Below are positions 19,232-26,798 of a stretch of 64,000 nucleotides of DNA, piece after piece; position 1 is the stretch's first letter; each line of letters starts with the position of its first letter. The DNA is taken from the NCBI GenBank assembly GCA_031260295.1, contig JAIRKE010000001.1, forward strand, positions 248,001 to 312,000, read 5' to 3'. Origin of the DNA: Azonexus sp. (GTDB taxonomy: Bacteria; Pseudomonadota; Gammaproteobacteria; Burkholderiales; Rhodocyclaceae). Position numbers and translations under genes: made by a program. The notes beneath the pieces were generated by a model. The model worked only from the letters and a program-made list of their open reading frames with translations. It made no database searches and was not told the DNA's origin.

Positions 19232-19993
19232 ATGAGCAGCGTCGTCCGCATCGAACGCGTGTCCAAGGAATATCTGCTCGGCGAACAGACCGTTCAGGCG
19301 CTCAATGATATTACATTGGCCATCGAGCCCGGCGTCTTCCTGGCCATTTCCGGCCCGTCGGGCAGCGGCAAGACGACCTTGCTCAACCTGATCGGCTGCA
19401 TCGACCAACCGAGCAGCGGCGATATTTACATCAACGAGCAAAACGTCTCGCAGAAATCGGCCAATGAACTGGCCGACCTGCGCGCCCGTTCGATCGGTTT
19501 CATCTTCCAGACTTTCAACCTGTTGCCGGTACTGTCGGCGGCGGAGAATGTCGAATACCCGCTGCTTCGCCGCAAGGATCTGTCGACGGCCGAGCGCAAA
19601 CAGTGCGTCAGCTATTTTCTCGACATCGTCGGACTCGACAAATATGCCAATAACCGACCCAACCAGTTGAGCGGCGGCCAGCGCCAGCGCGTCGCCATTG
19701 CCCGCGCCTTGGCCATCAAGCCAGCCATCGTATTGGCCGATGAACCGACGGCCAATCTCGATAAGGCCACCGGCATCGAGATTCTCGGCTTGATGAAGCA
19801 AATCAACGAGCATCTCGGCACCACCTTCATCTTTTCCACACACGACCAGAAAGTCATCGACCACGCCAACCGTCTGGTCGAGATTGAGGATGGCGGCATC
19901 ATGGCGTTCGGCATCCGCAACCAGAAAGGCAACTGGCATATCGCCCGCGTTGCTCCCCATGCCGCGTCCGCTACCGGGCAAAATGCTCAATAA
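19232..19993 (+). CDS. ABC transporter ATP-binding protein, LolD/MacB type
   Basis: The 253-residue product is a complete nucleotide-binding domain with Walker A GPSGSGKTT at residues 41-49, the Q-loop at FIFQTFNLLPVLSAAENVEYP, the signature LSGGQ at 146-150, Walker B VLADE at 167-171 and the switch histidine in STHDQ. The sequence pattern belongs to the LolD/MacB/FtsE branch, which pairs with FtsX/LolC-type permeases. The two permeases at 21391-23831, on the opposite strand, are the obvious partners. It overlaps the following outer-membrane protein gene by 11 bases. Confidence 0.92.
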   Translation: MSSVVRIERVSKEYLLGEQTVQALNDITLAIEPGVFLAISGPSGSGKTTLLNLIGCIDQPSSGDIYINEQNVSQKSANELADLRARSIGFIFQTFNLLPVLSAAENVEYPLLRRKDLSTAERKQCVSYFLDIVGLDKYANNRPNQLSGGQRQRVAIARALAIKPAIVLADEPTANLDKATGIEILGLMKQINEHLGTTFIFSTHDQKVIDHANRLVEIEDGGIMAFGIRNQKGNWHIARVAPHAASATGQNAQ

Positions 19994-21380
19994 CCTGTTC
20001 AGGATCCGTACCGTGCTTTCGCCATCACCCGCCCTCCGCCGCCTCGCTCTGATCGCCACCGCCTGCCTCGGCTTCGGCGCGCAAGCCGCCGATGACCGCG
20101 AATCGCTATTCGGCGACGACCTGCCGCCGATCAAAAACAAGGCTGACAGTCAGACTGAAAGCAAAGCGGAATCTTCCGGTCCGGGTATCAGGGGTTTTCT
20201 CCAGTTCGAACTGGCCCGCACGACGGCCAGCCCCGAGCACTGGTCAAAAATGCGCACGCGCGCCGATCTGAGCAGCCAGGGCCGGTTCAGCGACAGCGTC
20301 AAATGGAAGCTCGGCGTCCGCATCGATTACGACGCGGTATACGACATCAACAACTTCTACCCGCGGGCCGTTCAAAACGACCAGCGTTCTTCCTTCGACC
20401 TCCGGGAAAATTACCTCGACGTCAGCGCCGGCGGCTGGGATTTCCGCTTCGGTCGGCAGAATGTCGTCTGGGGCGAGATGGTCGGCCTGTTCTTCGCCGA
20501 CGTCGTTTCCGCCCGCGACCTGCGCGAATTCATCCTGCCCGATTTCGACCAGATGCGGACGCCGCAATGGGCCGCCCGCGCCGAGTATTTCGGCGACGAT
20601 TTCCACGGCGAACTGCTGTGGATACCTGTCGCCACCTACGACAACATCGGCAAACCGGGCGCCGCATTCTTTCCACACCAACCGGTGCCGCCCGGTTTCA
20701 CCGCCCGTTACCTCAGCGAGGACCGCCCGACCCGCAATCTCGACAACATGAACTACGGCCTGCGCCTGTCCACGCTCAAGAACGGCTGGGACATCTCGGG
20801 CTTCTATTACCGCAGCACCGACGTCAACGCCACCTTCTACCGCGCCCCGATCATCGGCCCGGAGATAACCTACCAGGCCCGCCACGACCGCATCCACCAA
20901 ACGGGCGCAACGCTGACCAAGGATTTCGGCGATGTCGTGCTGAAAGCTGAAGGCGTCTATACCAAGGGCCGCAGCTTCACGCTATTGAACCTGACTGACC
21001 CCAACGGCGTGGCCGAACAGAACACGCTGGACTGGGCGGCCGGCCTCGATTTCACGTTGACCGCCGACGCCCGCCTCAATCTGCAATTCTTCCAGCGCCA
21101 CTTCTTCAATCACCATGCCGATCTGATCTCGGATCGCTACGAAAATGGCTACAGCATCCTGCTCAACAGCAAGCTGTTCTCCAACTGGGAAGCCCAGGCC
21201 CTGTTCATCGCCAGCACCAACCGCACCGACTGGCTGTTCCGTCCGCGCCTGACCTGGAATTTCGAGCGCAACTGGCGCTGGCTGATCGGCGCCGACATTT
21301 TCAAGGGCCCCGAACTCGGCATGTTCGGACGCTACGACAATCAGGATCGGGTGTATTCGGAAATCCGCTACAGCTTCTGA
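19983..21380 (+). CDS. DUF1302-like outer membrane beta-barrel protein
   Basis: The 465-residue product has a signal peptide ending in GFGAQA. It continues with repeated amphipathic strand patterns, such as KWKLGVRIDYDAVYDINN, GWDFRFGRQNVVWGEMVG and NLQFFQRHFFNHHADLIS, and ends in an aromatic C-terminus (YSEIRYSF) suited to outer-membrane insertion. It resembles the DUF1302 family, whose members occur beside LolA-like proteins and MacB/LolC-type or RND-like transporters. The frame runs further upstream, but the ATG at 19983 gives a normal signal peptide. It could be the outer-membrane partner of the ABC system here. Confidence 0.78.
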   Translation: MLNNLFRIRTVLSPSPALRRLALIATACLGFGAQAADDRESLFGDDLPPIKNKADSQTESKAESSGPGIRGFLQFELARTTASPEHWSKMRTRADLSSQGRFSDSVKWKLGVRIDYDAVYDINNFYPRAVQNDQRSSFDLRENYLDVSAGGWDFRFGRQNVVWGEMVGLFFADVVSARDLREFILPDFDQMRTPQWAARAEYFGDDFHGELLWIPVATYDNIGKPGAAFFPHQPVPPGFTARYLSEDRPTRNLDNMNYGLRLSTLKNGWDISGFYYRSTDVNATFYRAPIIGPEITYQARHDRIHQTGATLTKDFGDVVLKAEGVYTKGRSFTLLNLTDPNGVAEQNTLDWAAGLDFTLTADARLNLQFFQRHFFNHHADLISDRYENGYSILLNSKLFSNWEAQALFIASTNRTDWLFRPRLTWNFERNWRWLIGADIFKGPELGMFGRYDNQDRVYSEIRYSF

Positions 21381-21390
21381 TCGCGCCGCG

Positions 21391-22602
21391 TCAGACCCAT
21401 TGGCGTAGCGCGTCGACCACCGGAATCTTGACGACGCGAGCCGCCGGCAGCACGGCGGCGCAGACCGTTGCGATCAAGCCGATCAGCATGGCGCTCAACA
21501 CTTCCAGCGGCAGAATCCTAATCGCCGCCAGGTAACCGAGATTGGCGTTGGGCGGCGGCGGCATGGGAATACCGATTTCAGAAATCACCGCCGCCAGGCC
21601 GACTCCCAACAACGCCCCGACCACGCTGCCAACCAGGCCAATGACGGCGCTTTCGGTAAGAATAAGCTGGAAGACATCCCGCCTTCTGTCGCCCAATGCC
21701 ATCATCGTGCCGAATTCGCCGACCCGCTCGAAAATGCTCATATTGACGCTGTTGGCCACGCTGAGCAGGACCATGATCAGGATAATCAATTGCAGGAAGC
21801 CGAATTGCTGCTTGTAGAGATCAATCGTCTTCTCGTAAAAATCGTTCAATTGCACCCAGGTCCGCAACTCATAGCCTTCCCGCTCTAAATGGGGTCGCAA
21901 GGCAGCCGCCACCCGGTCGGTATCGGGTGTCTTGCCGAGCGAAACGACCAGCGTGTTGATGCCGCTGGTGCCGAGCAATTCCTGGGCCGCAGCGATGGGA
22001 ATGCGCACGGCCCGCGCGTCAAAATCCTTGGAAAAGCTCTGGAAGACGCCGATCACCTCGAATTCCATGGTGTTGAGCGCGCCTTCCGGCGTATTCAGCA
22101 GCAAGGAAATGTGATCTCCCGGAGCGACCTGCAAGGCCGTGGCCACTCCGTGACCGAGGGTGATGCCGAAGTCGTCGCCATCGGCCAATTGCCGCCCCTC
22201 GACGATGTGCATGAAACTGCCAAGCTTCTGCTCCTTGTCCGGCTCGACGCCCTCGCCAATGATCGGCCAATCGGTCCGGCCGTTGTTGAGCAGCCCCGAG
22301 AAATTCACCCGCAGCAACACATCGTCCACGCCCGGCTGGGCGGCAATGCGCTTTTTCAGGCCGTCCGGATTCTCGATCAGATACTTTTCCGGCGAGCGCG
22401 AGCCGTAGGTGAAATACCCCGCCTTGACCACCTGCATGTGTCCAGACTGCGAGTGGATCAAGGCTTCGCCAAGCTGGACGAAAATGTCCTGGATGAAACC
22501 ACCGCTGAGGATCAGGCCGAGCACGCCAAAAATGATCGCCGACAGCGTCATGCCGGTACGGACTTTCTGGCGAAGAATATTGCGGACGGCGAGTTTAAGC
22601 AT
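21391..22602 (-). CDS. ABC transporter permease, FtsX/LolC type (second)
   Basis: The 403-residue product has an N-terminal membrane segment (TLSAIIFGVLGLILSGGFI), a large periplasmic domain, and three C-terminal membrane segments, the MacB/LolC layout. Conserved marks are LSVANSVNMSIFERVGEFGTMMALGDRRRDVFQ and GLAAVISEIGIPMPPPP. A longer frame extends upstream, but the start at 22602 lies five bases after the stop of the other permease. The two permeases share many motifs and are paralogues, so they probably form a heterodimer driven by the ATPase encoded at 19232. Confidence 0.9.
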   Translation of the reverse strand: MLKLAVRNILRQKVRTGMTLSAIIFGVLGLILSGGFIQDIFVQLGEALIHSQSGHMQVVKAGYFTYGSRSPEKYLIENPDGLKKRIAAQPGVDDVLLRVNFSGLLNNGRTDWPIIGEGVEPDKEQKLGSFMHIVEGRQLADGDDFGITLGHGVATALQVAPGDHISLLLNTPEGALNTMEFEVIGVFQSFSKDFDARAVRIPIAAAQELLGTSGINTLVVSLGKTPDTDRVAAALRPHLEREGYELRTWVQLNDFYEKTIDLYKQQFGFLQLIILIMVLLSVANSVNMSIFERVGEFGTMMALGDRRRDVFQLILTESAVIGLVGSVVGALLGVGLAAVISEIGIPMPPPPNANLGYLAAIRILPLEVLSAMLIGLIATVCAAVLPAARVVKIPVVDALRQWV

Positions 22603-22607
22603 GGCTG

Positions 22608-23831
22608 TCACCGGTTGTGGCGCAAGGCATCGACAATGATCTTGCGCGACGCCTTCCAGGCTGGATAGATACTCGCCAACAGCGTCGTCACGATGGCCAG
22701 GGCAAAACCCTGCAGCGCCATCTGCCAAGTCAGAAGAATTCCGGCGGTATACCCGAAGGCCATGCCAGGTGGCGCCGGCATGGGAATCCCGACGGCCGAA
22801 ATCCCCAGCGCCCCCAACCAACCGATCAGCAAGCCGAGAATGCCGCCGAAGAAGCCGAGCAACACGCCCTCGGACAAAAAAAGACTCAGAATGGCGGAAC
22901 GCTGCGTGCCCAAGGCCATCATCGTGCCGATCTCACCAGTGCGCTCAAGAACGCTCATCATCAGCGAATTGGCGATACTGAGTATGATGATCACCGCGAT
23001 GATCAGGCGCACCACTCCCACCTGCTTCGAGAACAATTCAGCCGTCTTGTTATAGAAATCGGCCATGCGGTACCACGGGACAAACTCGATCACCTGCCCC
23101 TGGAAACGCTCCTCCAAACGAGACAGCACCGGATCGGTATCCTCCGTCCTGTCCAGCAGCACCGCATAGGAATGCGCCCCGTCGACGCGCAGCAATTGCC
23201 GGGCAAGCTTGATCGGCACGCGCAGCGCCGAATCATCGTAAGCCTTGGTAATCGTCGCGAACAAACCGCGCACGGTACCCTCGACGGCATTGATGCGCCC
23301 GCCGGCGGTATTGACCACCAGCACGATCAGATCACCGGGCTTGACCCCCAGATTGGCCGCCAGCCCCTGGCCGAGCAGAATGCCCTTGGGATCATCGCTA
23401 CTCATCGCCTGACCGGCAACCACGGTGATCGAACGGCTCAGGTCGCCTTCCAGATCGGGATCAACCCCTTCGCCAATGAAGGAGATGGTCGCCTCCTCAT
23501 GACTGACCAGGCCGCTGAACGACAGGCGCGGCGCAATAGTGCGCACCGGCAAATCCGCGCGCACCCGTTCCCGTTGCTCGGGCGTCAGCGGAAAAAGAAA
23601 GGCAAACGGATCGGACTGCCCGCTTTCCAGATACCCCGGCTTGAACAGCCGGATATGGCCCAACTGGGAATGGATGGTCGACTCCCGGCCATAGCGCAGA
23701 TTCCATTCGATGAACCCCCCCGCCAGCAGCAAGGAGGTAATGCCGAAGCCGATCGCCAGAACGGCCATCACCGAACGCCGGCCGTTGCGAACGATATTTC
23801 TGAAGGCCAGCGCCAACGACAGTTTGATCAT
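22608..23831 (-). CDS. ABC transporter permease, FtsX/LolC type (first)
   Basis: The 407-residue product has the same layout as its neighbour: an N-terminal membrane segment (SVMAVLAIGFGITSLLLAGGF), a periplasmic MacB-like domain with GEGVDPDLEGDL and GQGLAANLGVKPGDLIVLV, and C-terminal membrane segments with LSIANSLMMSVLERTGEIGTMMALGTQR and GIPMPAPPG. It is the first gene of a two-gene minus-strand transcript. A promoter should lie in the 23832-24081 gap, which it shares with the divergent PEP-CTERM gene. Confidence 0.9.
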   Translation of the reverse strand: MIKLSLALAFRNIVRNGRRSVMAVLAIGFGITSLLLAGGFIEWNLRYGRESTIHSQLGHIRLFKPGYLESGQSDPFAFLFPLTPEQRERVRADLPVRTIAPRLSFSGLVSHEEATISFIGEGVDPDLEGDLSRSITVVAGQAMSSDDPKGILLGQGLAANLGVKPGDLIVLVVNTAGGRINAVEGTVRGLFATITKAYDDSALRVPIKLARQLLRVDGAHSYAVLLDRTEDTDPVLSRLEERFQGQVIEFVPWYRMADFYNKTAELFSKQVGVVRLIIAVIIILSIANSLMMSVLERTGEIGTMMALGTQRSAILSLFLSEGVLLGFFGGILGLLIGWLGALGISAVGIPMPAPPGMAFGYTAGILLTWQMALQGFALAIVTTLLASIYPAWKASRKIIVDALRHNR

Positions 23832-24018
23832 GGTGCGAGAGTAGTGCAGATCGCGCCATCGCGGAAGCCTGTTCCGCAGCGGAATGAGCGCCGTTCACGC
23901 CGATTCGGCAACTTGGGTTCCAACACGCTCTCCCGGGTGTCGGAAAACTTTACACTCCCTACTAAACAAACACGGCAACAAAAATATAACAAACTGAATT
24001 TAATGAAAAAACAAACGC

Positions 24019-24034
24019 TGGCACACATAGTGCT
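24019..24034 (+). promoter_or_regulatory. Candidate sigma-54 (-24/-12) promoter for the PEP-CTERM gene
   Basis: The stretch TGGCACACATAGTGCT matches the sigma-54 consensus (TGGCAC, purine, four bases, TTGC, A or T) at all fixed positions but one, and GG and GC are 10 bases apart, as required. It ends 47 bases before the GTG start. Genes for PEP-CTERM proteins are known to depend on RpoN with the PrsK/PrsR two-component system in floc-forming betaproteobacteria. The activator genes are not in this window. Confidence 0.72.
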
Positions 24035-24081
24035 TTATACTCGGCGCAAGCATCATCAACCCGTTTTCCAGGAGTTCGATC

Positions 24082-24993
24082 GTGAAAACCTCGATCAAAA
24101 ATATCCTTGCGGTCGCCGGACTCTTGACCGCAACGGCGGTAAGCGCCAGCCCCATGTACATACAGCTTCCGAACAACAGCTACGGCCAATACCTCCCTGC
24201 TTTGATTGACAGCGACTCGAAAACCGGCACCTTTACCGAGTTCGGCTACAGCCAGATGATCGCAACCACCGTTTATGATCTGTCGGACGGTGATGTCAAA
24301 GGCAGCTTCTTCGACACCAACGTTCCCAGCGAGTTGATTGCTGCCGGTGTCCCTCTGGGTGGCATCAGCGGAACATCGATGGCTGGCGGCAATACGGTCA
24401 ATCTGACCAACCCGAACTGTGGCCCTAACAGCAACGCCAATTGCGACATCGACGCGCTCAGCCCCCTGGCTCCCCCGCTTGTGGGAACCGACAGCGAAGG
24501 CTTCCTCCTGAGCTGGGATCTCCAGGTGCTCTATCACTTTGACGGCTATCTCAGCGATGCCGGCATAGTCTATACGGGCGGTTGGTTTGAACTCTGGTTC
24601 AATGATTTCTATGACAACAGTAATGACCGTGCGGTAATACGAGGGGAAGTGACCGGTTCCGATCTTCAAGCCGCCAATCTGAACATTTTCTTCGATATTA
24701 CGTACGCGGAAGCCGGTTTCCTGTGGGTCCAGGATGCGAGCGGCAACTTCGTTGATGCCAGCACGCAGAAAACCTCGCTGATTCTCGACACCAACGTGAA
24801 TCCTCCCATCCCCACCCCGAATCAACTGCTGGTGGTCATGGACGACCAGGGCAATCTCAGCGCCATCCGCCAAAGCACCCTTGACGGCTCCATCACCGCG
24901 CGGATTGAGGTTCCCGAGCCTTCGACCATCGCTCTGCTGGGTCTCGGTCTGTTCGGTCTGGCCGCTATCGCTCGCCGTCGCAACAGCGCATGA
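24082..24993 (+). CDS. PEP-CTERM sorting-domain protein
   Basis: The 303-residue product has an N-terminal signal peptide (MKTSIKNILAVAGLLTATAV, then SAS). Its C-terminus is a full PEP-CTERM signal: VPEPS starting at residue 277, the hydrophobic stretch TIALLGLGLFGLAAIA, and the basic tail RRRNSA. Such proteins are exported, cut or transferred by exosortase, and released into or linked with the exopolysaccharide. The body is rich in Asn, Asp, Gly and Ser and has one cysteine pair (NCGPNSNANCD); I do not recognise an enzyme. The start is GTG with AGGAG eight bases upstream. A sigma-54 promoter match precedes it and a terminator follows. It is the only PEP-CTERM protein in the window and may be a matrix or flocculation protein of the PepA kind. 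Confidence 0.93.
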   Translation: MKTSIKNILAVAGLLTATAVSASPMYIQLPNNSYGQYLPALIDSDSKTGTFTEFGYSQMIATTVYDLSDGDVKGSFFDTNVPSELIAAGVPLGGISGTSMAGGNTVNLTNPNCGPNSNANCDIDALSPLAPPLVGTDSEGFLLSWDLQVLYHFDGYLSDAGIVYTGGWFELWFNDFYDNSNDRAVIRGEVTGSDLQAANLNIFFDITYAEAGFLWVQDASGNFVDASTQKTSLILDTNVNPPIPTPNQLLVVMDDQGNLSAIRQSTLDGSITARIEVPEPSTIALLGLGLFGLAAIARRRNSA

Positions 24994-25054
24994 GCGGAAG
25001 TTTCGACTGAGGGGGCATCTTGCCGATGACTTTCTGACCGGAGGCAAGATATGT

Positions 25055-25085
25055 ACGGGGTCGCTAAGGCGGCCCCGTGTTTTTT
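25055..25085 (+). terminator. Rho-independent terminator after the PEP-CTERM gene
   Basis: A 10-bp stem (25055-25064 with 25069-25078, one G-T pair) with loop TAAG is followed by a run of T residues to 25085. It separates the PEP-CTERM gene from the ThiF-like gene, so the two are unlikely to share all transcription. Confidence 0.85.
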
Positions 25086-25102
25086 GCTCCAAGCCAAACT
25101 CC

Positions 25103-25954
25103 ATGTTCAAACACGAAACGGCCTTTTCACGGAATATTGGCTGGGTGACGCCGGACGAACAGGCGCAGTTGCGCCAGGCACGAGTTGCCATCGCCGGCCT
25201 CGGCGGCGTCGGCGGGGCGCATTTGGTGACCCTTTCCCGCCTCGGCATCGCGCGCTTCAATATCTCCGACTTCGACCGGTTCGAATTGCAGAATTTCAAC
25301 CGCCAGGCCGGTGCGATGATGTCCTCGATCGGACATCCCAAGGTCGACGTCCTGAAATGCATGGCGTTGGACATCAACCCTGAATCGGACATCCGGACTT
25401 TTCCGAACGGTATCAACCCCGGCAATGTCGCCGCCTTTCTCGAAGACGTGGACATCTACGTCGACAGTATCGATTTCTTTGCGCTCGACGCCAGGCGCCT
25501 GCTGTTCGCGGAATGCTACAAACGCGGGATTCCCGCCGTCACCGCCGCGCCGCTGGGCATGGGTGTCGGTTTTCTTTACTTCGCCCCCAAGGGGATGAGC
25601 TTCGAGGAATATTTCAGGTTCGAGGGCCACCCCAGACAGGAGCAACTGGCCCGCTTCATCGCCGGACTTGCCCCGAAGGTGCTGCAACGGACCTATCTTG
25701 TCGTTCCCGAAAGCGTCAATTTCGCCGAACAGCGCGGCCCCTCCACCGCAATGGCCTGCGATCTTTGTGCTGGCGTGACCGCTACCGAAGTGCTGAAAAT
25801 CCTCCTGGGCCGGGGCAAGGCACGCGCCGCGCCGTGGGGCATACAGTTTGATGCCTATCGGCAAAAACTATCGTTTACCTGGCGCCCATGGGGCAATGCC
25901 AATCCGATTCAGCAATTGATGCTGATGTTCATTCGCGCCCAGCTCAAGCGCTAG
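25103..25954 (+). CDS. ThiF/E1-like adenylyltransferase-family protein
   Basis: The 283-residue product has a Rossmann nucleotide-binding motif AGLGGVGGAH at residues 31-40, followed by FNISDFDRFELQNFNRQAGA, the classic HesA/MoeB/ThiF block with the ATP-binding Asp, Arg and Asn residues. Relatives adenylate the C-terminal glycine of ubiquitin-like carriers. Only one CxxC (Cys219, Cys222, in ACDLCAG) is present, where zinc-binding relatives have two. No sulfur-carrier gene is adjacent. The ATG at 25103, 18 bases after a terminator, gives the family start (MFKHETAFSRNIGWVT). Its link to exopolysaccharide is by position only. Confidence 0.8.
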   Translation: MFKHETAFSRNIGWVTPDEQAQLRQARVAIAGLGGVGGAHLVTLSRLGIARFNISDFDRFELQNFNRQAGAMMSSIGHPKVDVLKCMALDINPESDIRTFPNGINPGNVAAFLEDVDIYVDSIDFFALDARRLLFAECYKRGIPAVTAAPLGMGVGFLYFAPKGMSFEEYFRFEGHPRQEQLARFIAGLAPKVLQRTYLVVPESVNFAEQRGPSTAMACDLCAGVTATEVLKILLGRGKARAAPWGIQFDAYRQKLSFTWRPWGNANPIQQLMLMFIRAQLKR

Positions 25955-25969
25955 GCCGCTGATGCAAAA

Positions 25970-25996
25970 CCGGGCTGAAAACTTTATTTAGCCCGG
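25970..25996 (+). terminator. Hairpin after the ThiF-like gene
   Basis: A perfect 7-bp inverted repeat (CCGGGCT, 25970-25976 with 25990-25996) with a 13-base loop lies 16 bases after the stop. No T-run follows, so termination would be weak. The rest of the 153-base gap before the export lipoprotein gene must hold the operon promoter, but I see no convincing -24/-12 or -35/-10 pair. A small palindrome CGACATATCTGTCG lies at 26021-26034. Confidence 0.4.
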
Positions 25997-26107
25997 CATT
26001 CGTGAAAGAATCCATTTTTTCGACATATCTGTCGCTCGTTCCTTCGCGCTCTTCCGTTATCATGTGGGCCGTTCCGGTGACAGTTGTTCAGATCATGAGA
26101 GGCTCAA

Positions 26108-26734
26108 ATGAGTACGTTACGCTCCGCTCCCGCAAATCTCTTCATTCTGCTAGCCACCGCCATGGCCGTGGCCCTGCTCTCCGGCTGCGCCTCGAGCCTG
26201 CCCCCGGCGCCACAGTCGGCCGCCTCAGCGGAATACAACTACAAGATCGGCCCGGGCGATAACCTCAATATCGTCGTCTGGCGCAATCCGGAGTTGTCGA
26301 TGTCGGTTCCCGTCCGCCCGGACGGCAAAATCTCGGCTCCCCTGATCGATGACCTCGATGCCATGGGCAAGGATTCGACCAGCCTCGCCCGCGACATCGA
26401 GAAGGAATTGGCGAAGTTCATCCGCGACCCGGTGGTCACCGTCATCGTGACCAGCTTCGTCGGCCCTTACAGCGAGCAGATTCGCGTGATCGGCGAAGCG
26501 GCCAGACCGCAGATTCTCGCCTACAAGCAGAAAATGACCCTGCTTGACGTGATGATCGCCGTCGGCGGCATTACCGATTTCGCCGATGGCAACCGCGCCA
26601 CCATCCTGCGCGCCGGCGACACCAACGCCCAGTACAGCGTGCGCTTGAAGGACCTGGTCAAGGGCGGTGACGTTTCGGCCAATGTCGAGATGCAACCAGG
26701 CGACGTACTGATCATTCCGCAGAGCTGGTTCTGA
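26108..26734 (+). CDS. Exopolysaccharide export lipoprotein (Wza/EpsE-like), exosortase A system
   Basis: The 208-residue product is a lipoprotein with the lipobox LLSGC (Cys27). It has a polysaccharide export domain, starting YKIGPGDNLNIVVWRNPEL and including VPVRPDGKISAPLIDD, and a SLBB-like part (VIGEAARPQILAYKQKMTLL with AVGGITDFADGNRA). It should form the outer-membrane or periplasmic channel for polymer export. It is the first gene of the long plus-strand operon. A strong hairpin stands between it and the chain-length determinant gene. Confidence 0.92.
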   Translation: MSTLRSAPANLFILLATAMAVALLSGCASSLPPAPQSAASAEYNYKIGPGDNLNIVVWRNPELSMSVPVRPDGKISAPLIDDLDAMGKDSTSLARDIEKELAKFIRDPVVTVIVTSFVGPYSEQIRVIGEAARPQILAYKQKMTLLDVMIAVGGITDFADGNRATILRAGDTNAQYSVRLKDLVKGGDVSANVEMQPGDVLIIPQSWF

Positions 26735-26754
26735 TCGGCCTCGTTTCAATACAT

Positions 26755-26780
26755 GCCGCCCAAACCTTCGGCTGGGCGGC
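26755..26780 (+). promoter_or_regulatory. Intercistronic hairpin in the export operon
   Basis: A perfect 8-bp GC-rich stem (GCCGCCCA, 26755-26762 with 26773-26780) and a 10-base loop lie between the export lipoprotein gene and the chain-length gene. No T-run follows. It may protect the upstream mRNA from 3' decay or act as an attenuator, so that the lipoprotein is made in excess. Confidence 0.5.
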
Positions 26781-26798
26781 AACAAGCTTGGATTCTTA

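Noticed and set aside
22617-24209. Plus-strand open frame of 530 codons across the permease gene and into the PEP-CTERM gene
   Set aside because: It is antisense to a well-supported permease and rich in Gln, Arg and His, as shadow frames here are.
23962-25455. Minus-strand open frame of 497 codons opposite the PEP-CTERM and ThiF-like genes
   Set aside because: Both plus-strand genes have clear motifs, a terminator between them and ribosome-binding sites; the antisense frame has none.
24994-26107. Search for a second sigma-54 promoter before the export operon
   Set aside because: No TGGCAC-N5-TTGC-like pair with correct spacing was seen; only a short palindrome and a weak hairpin.
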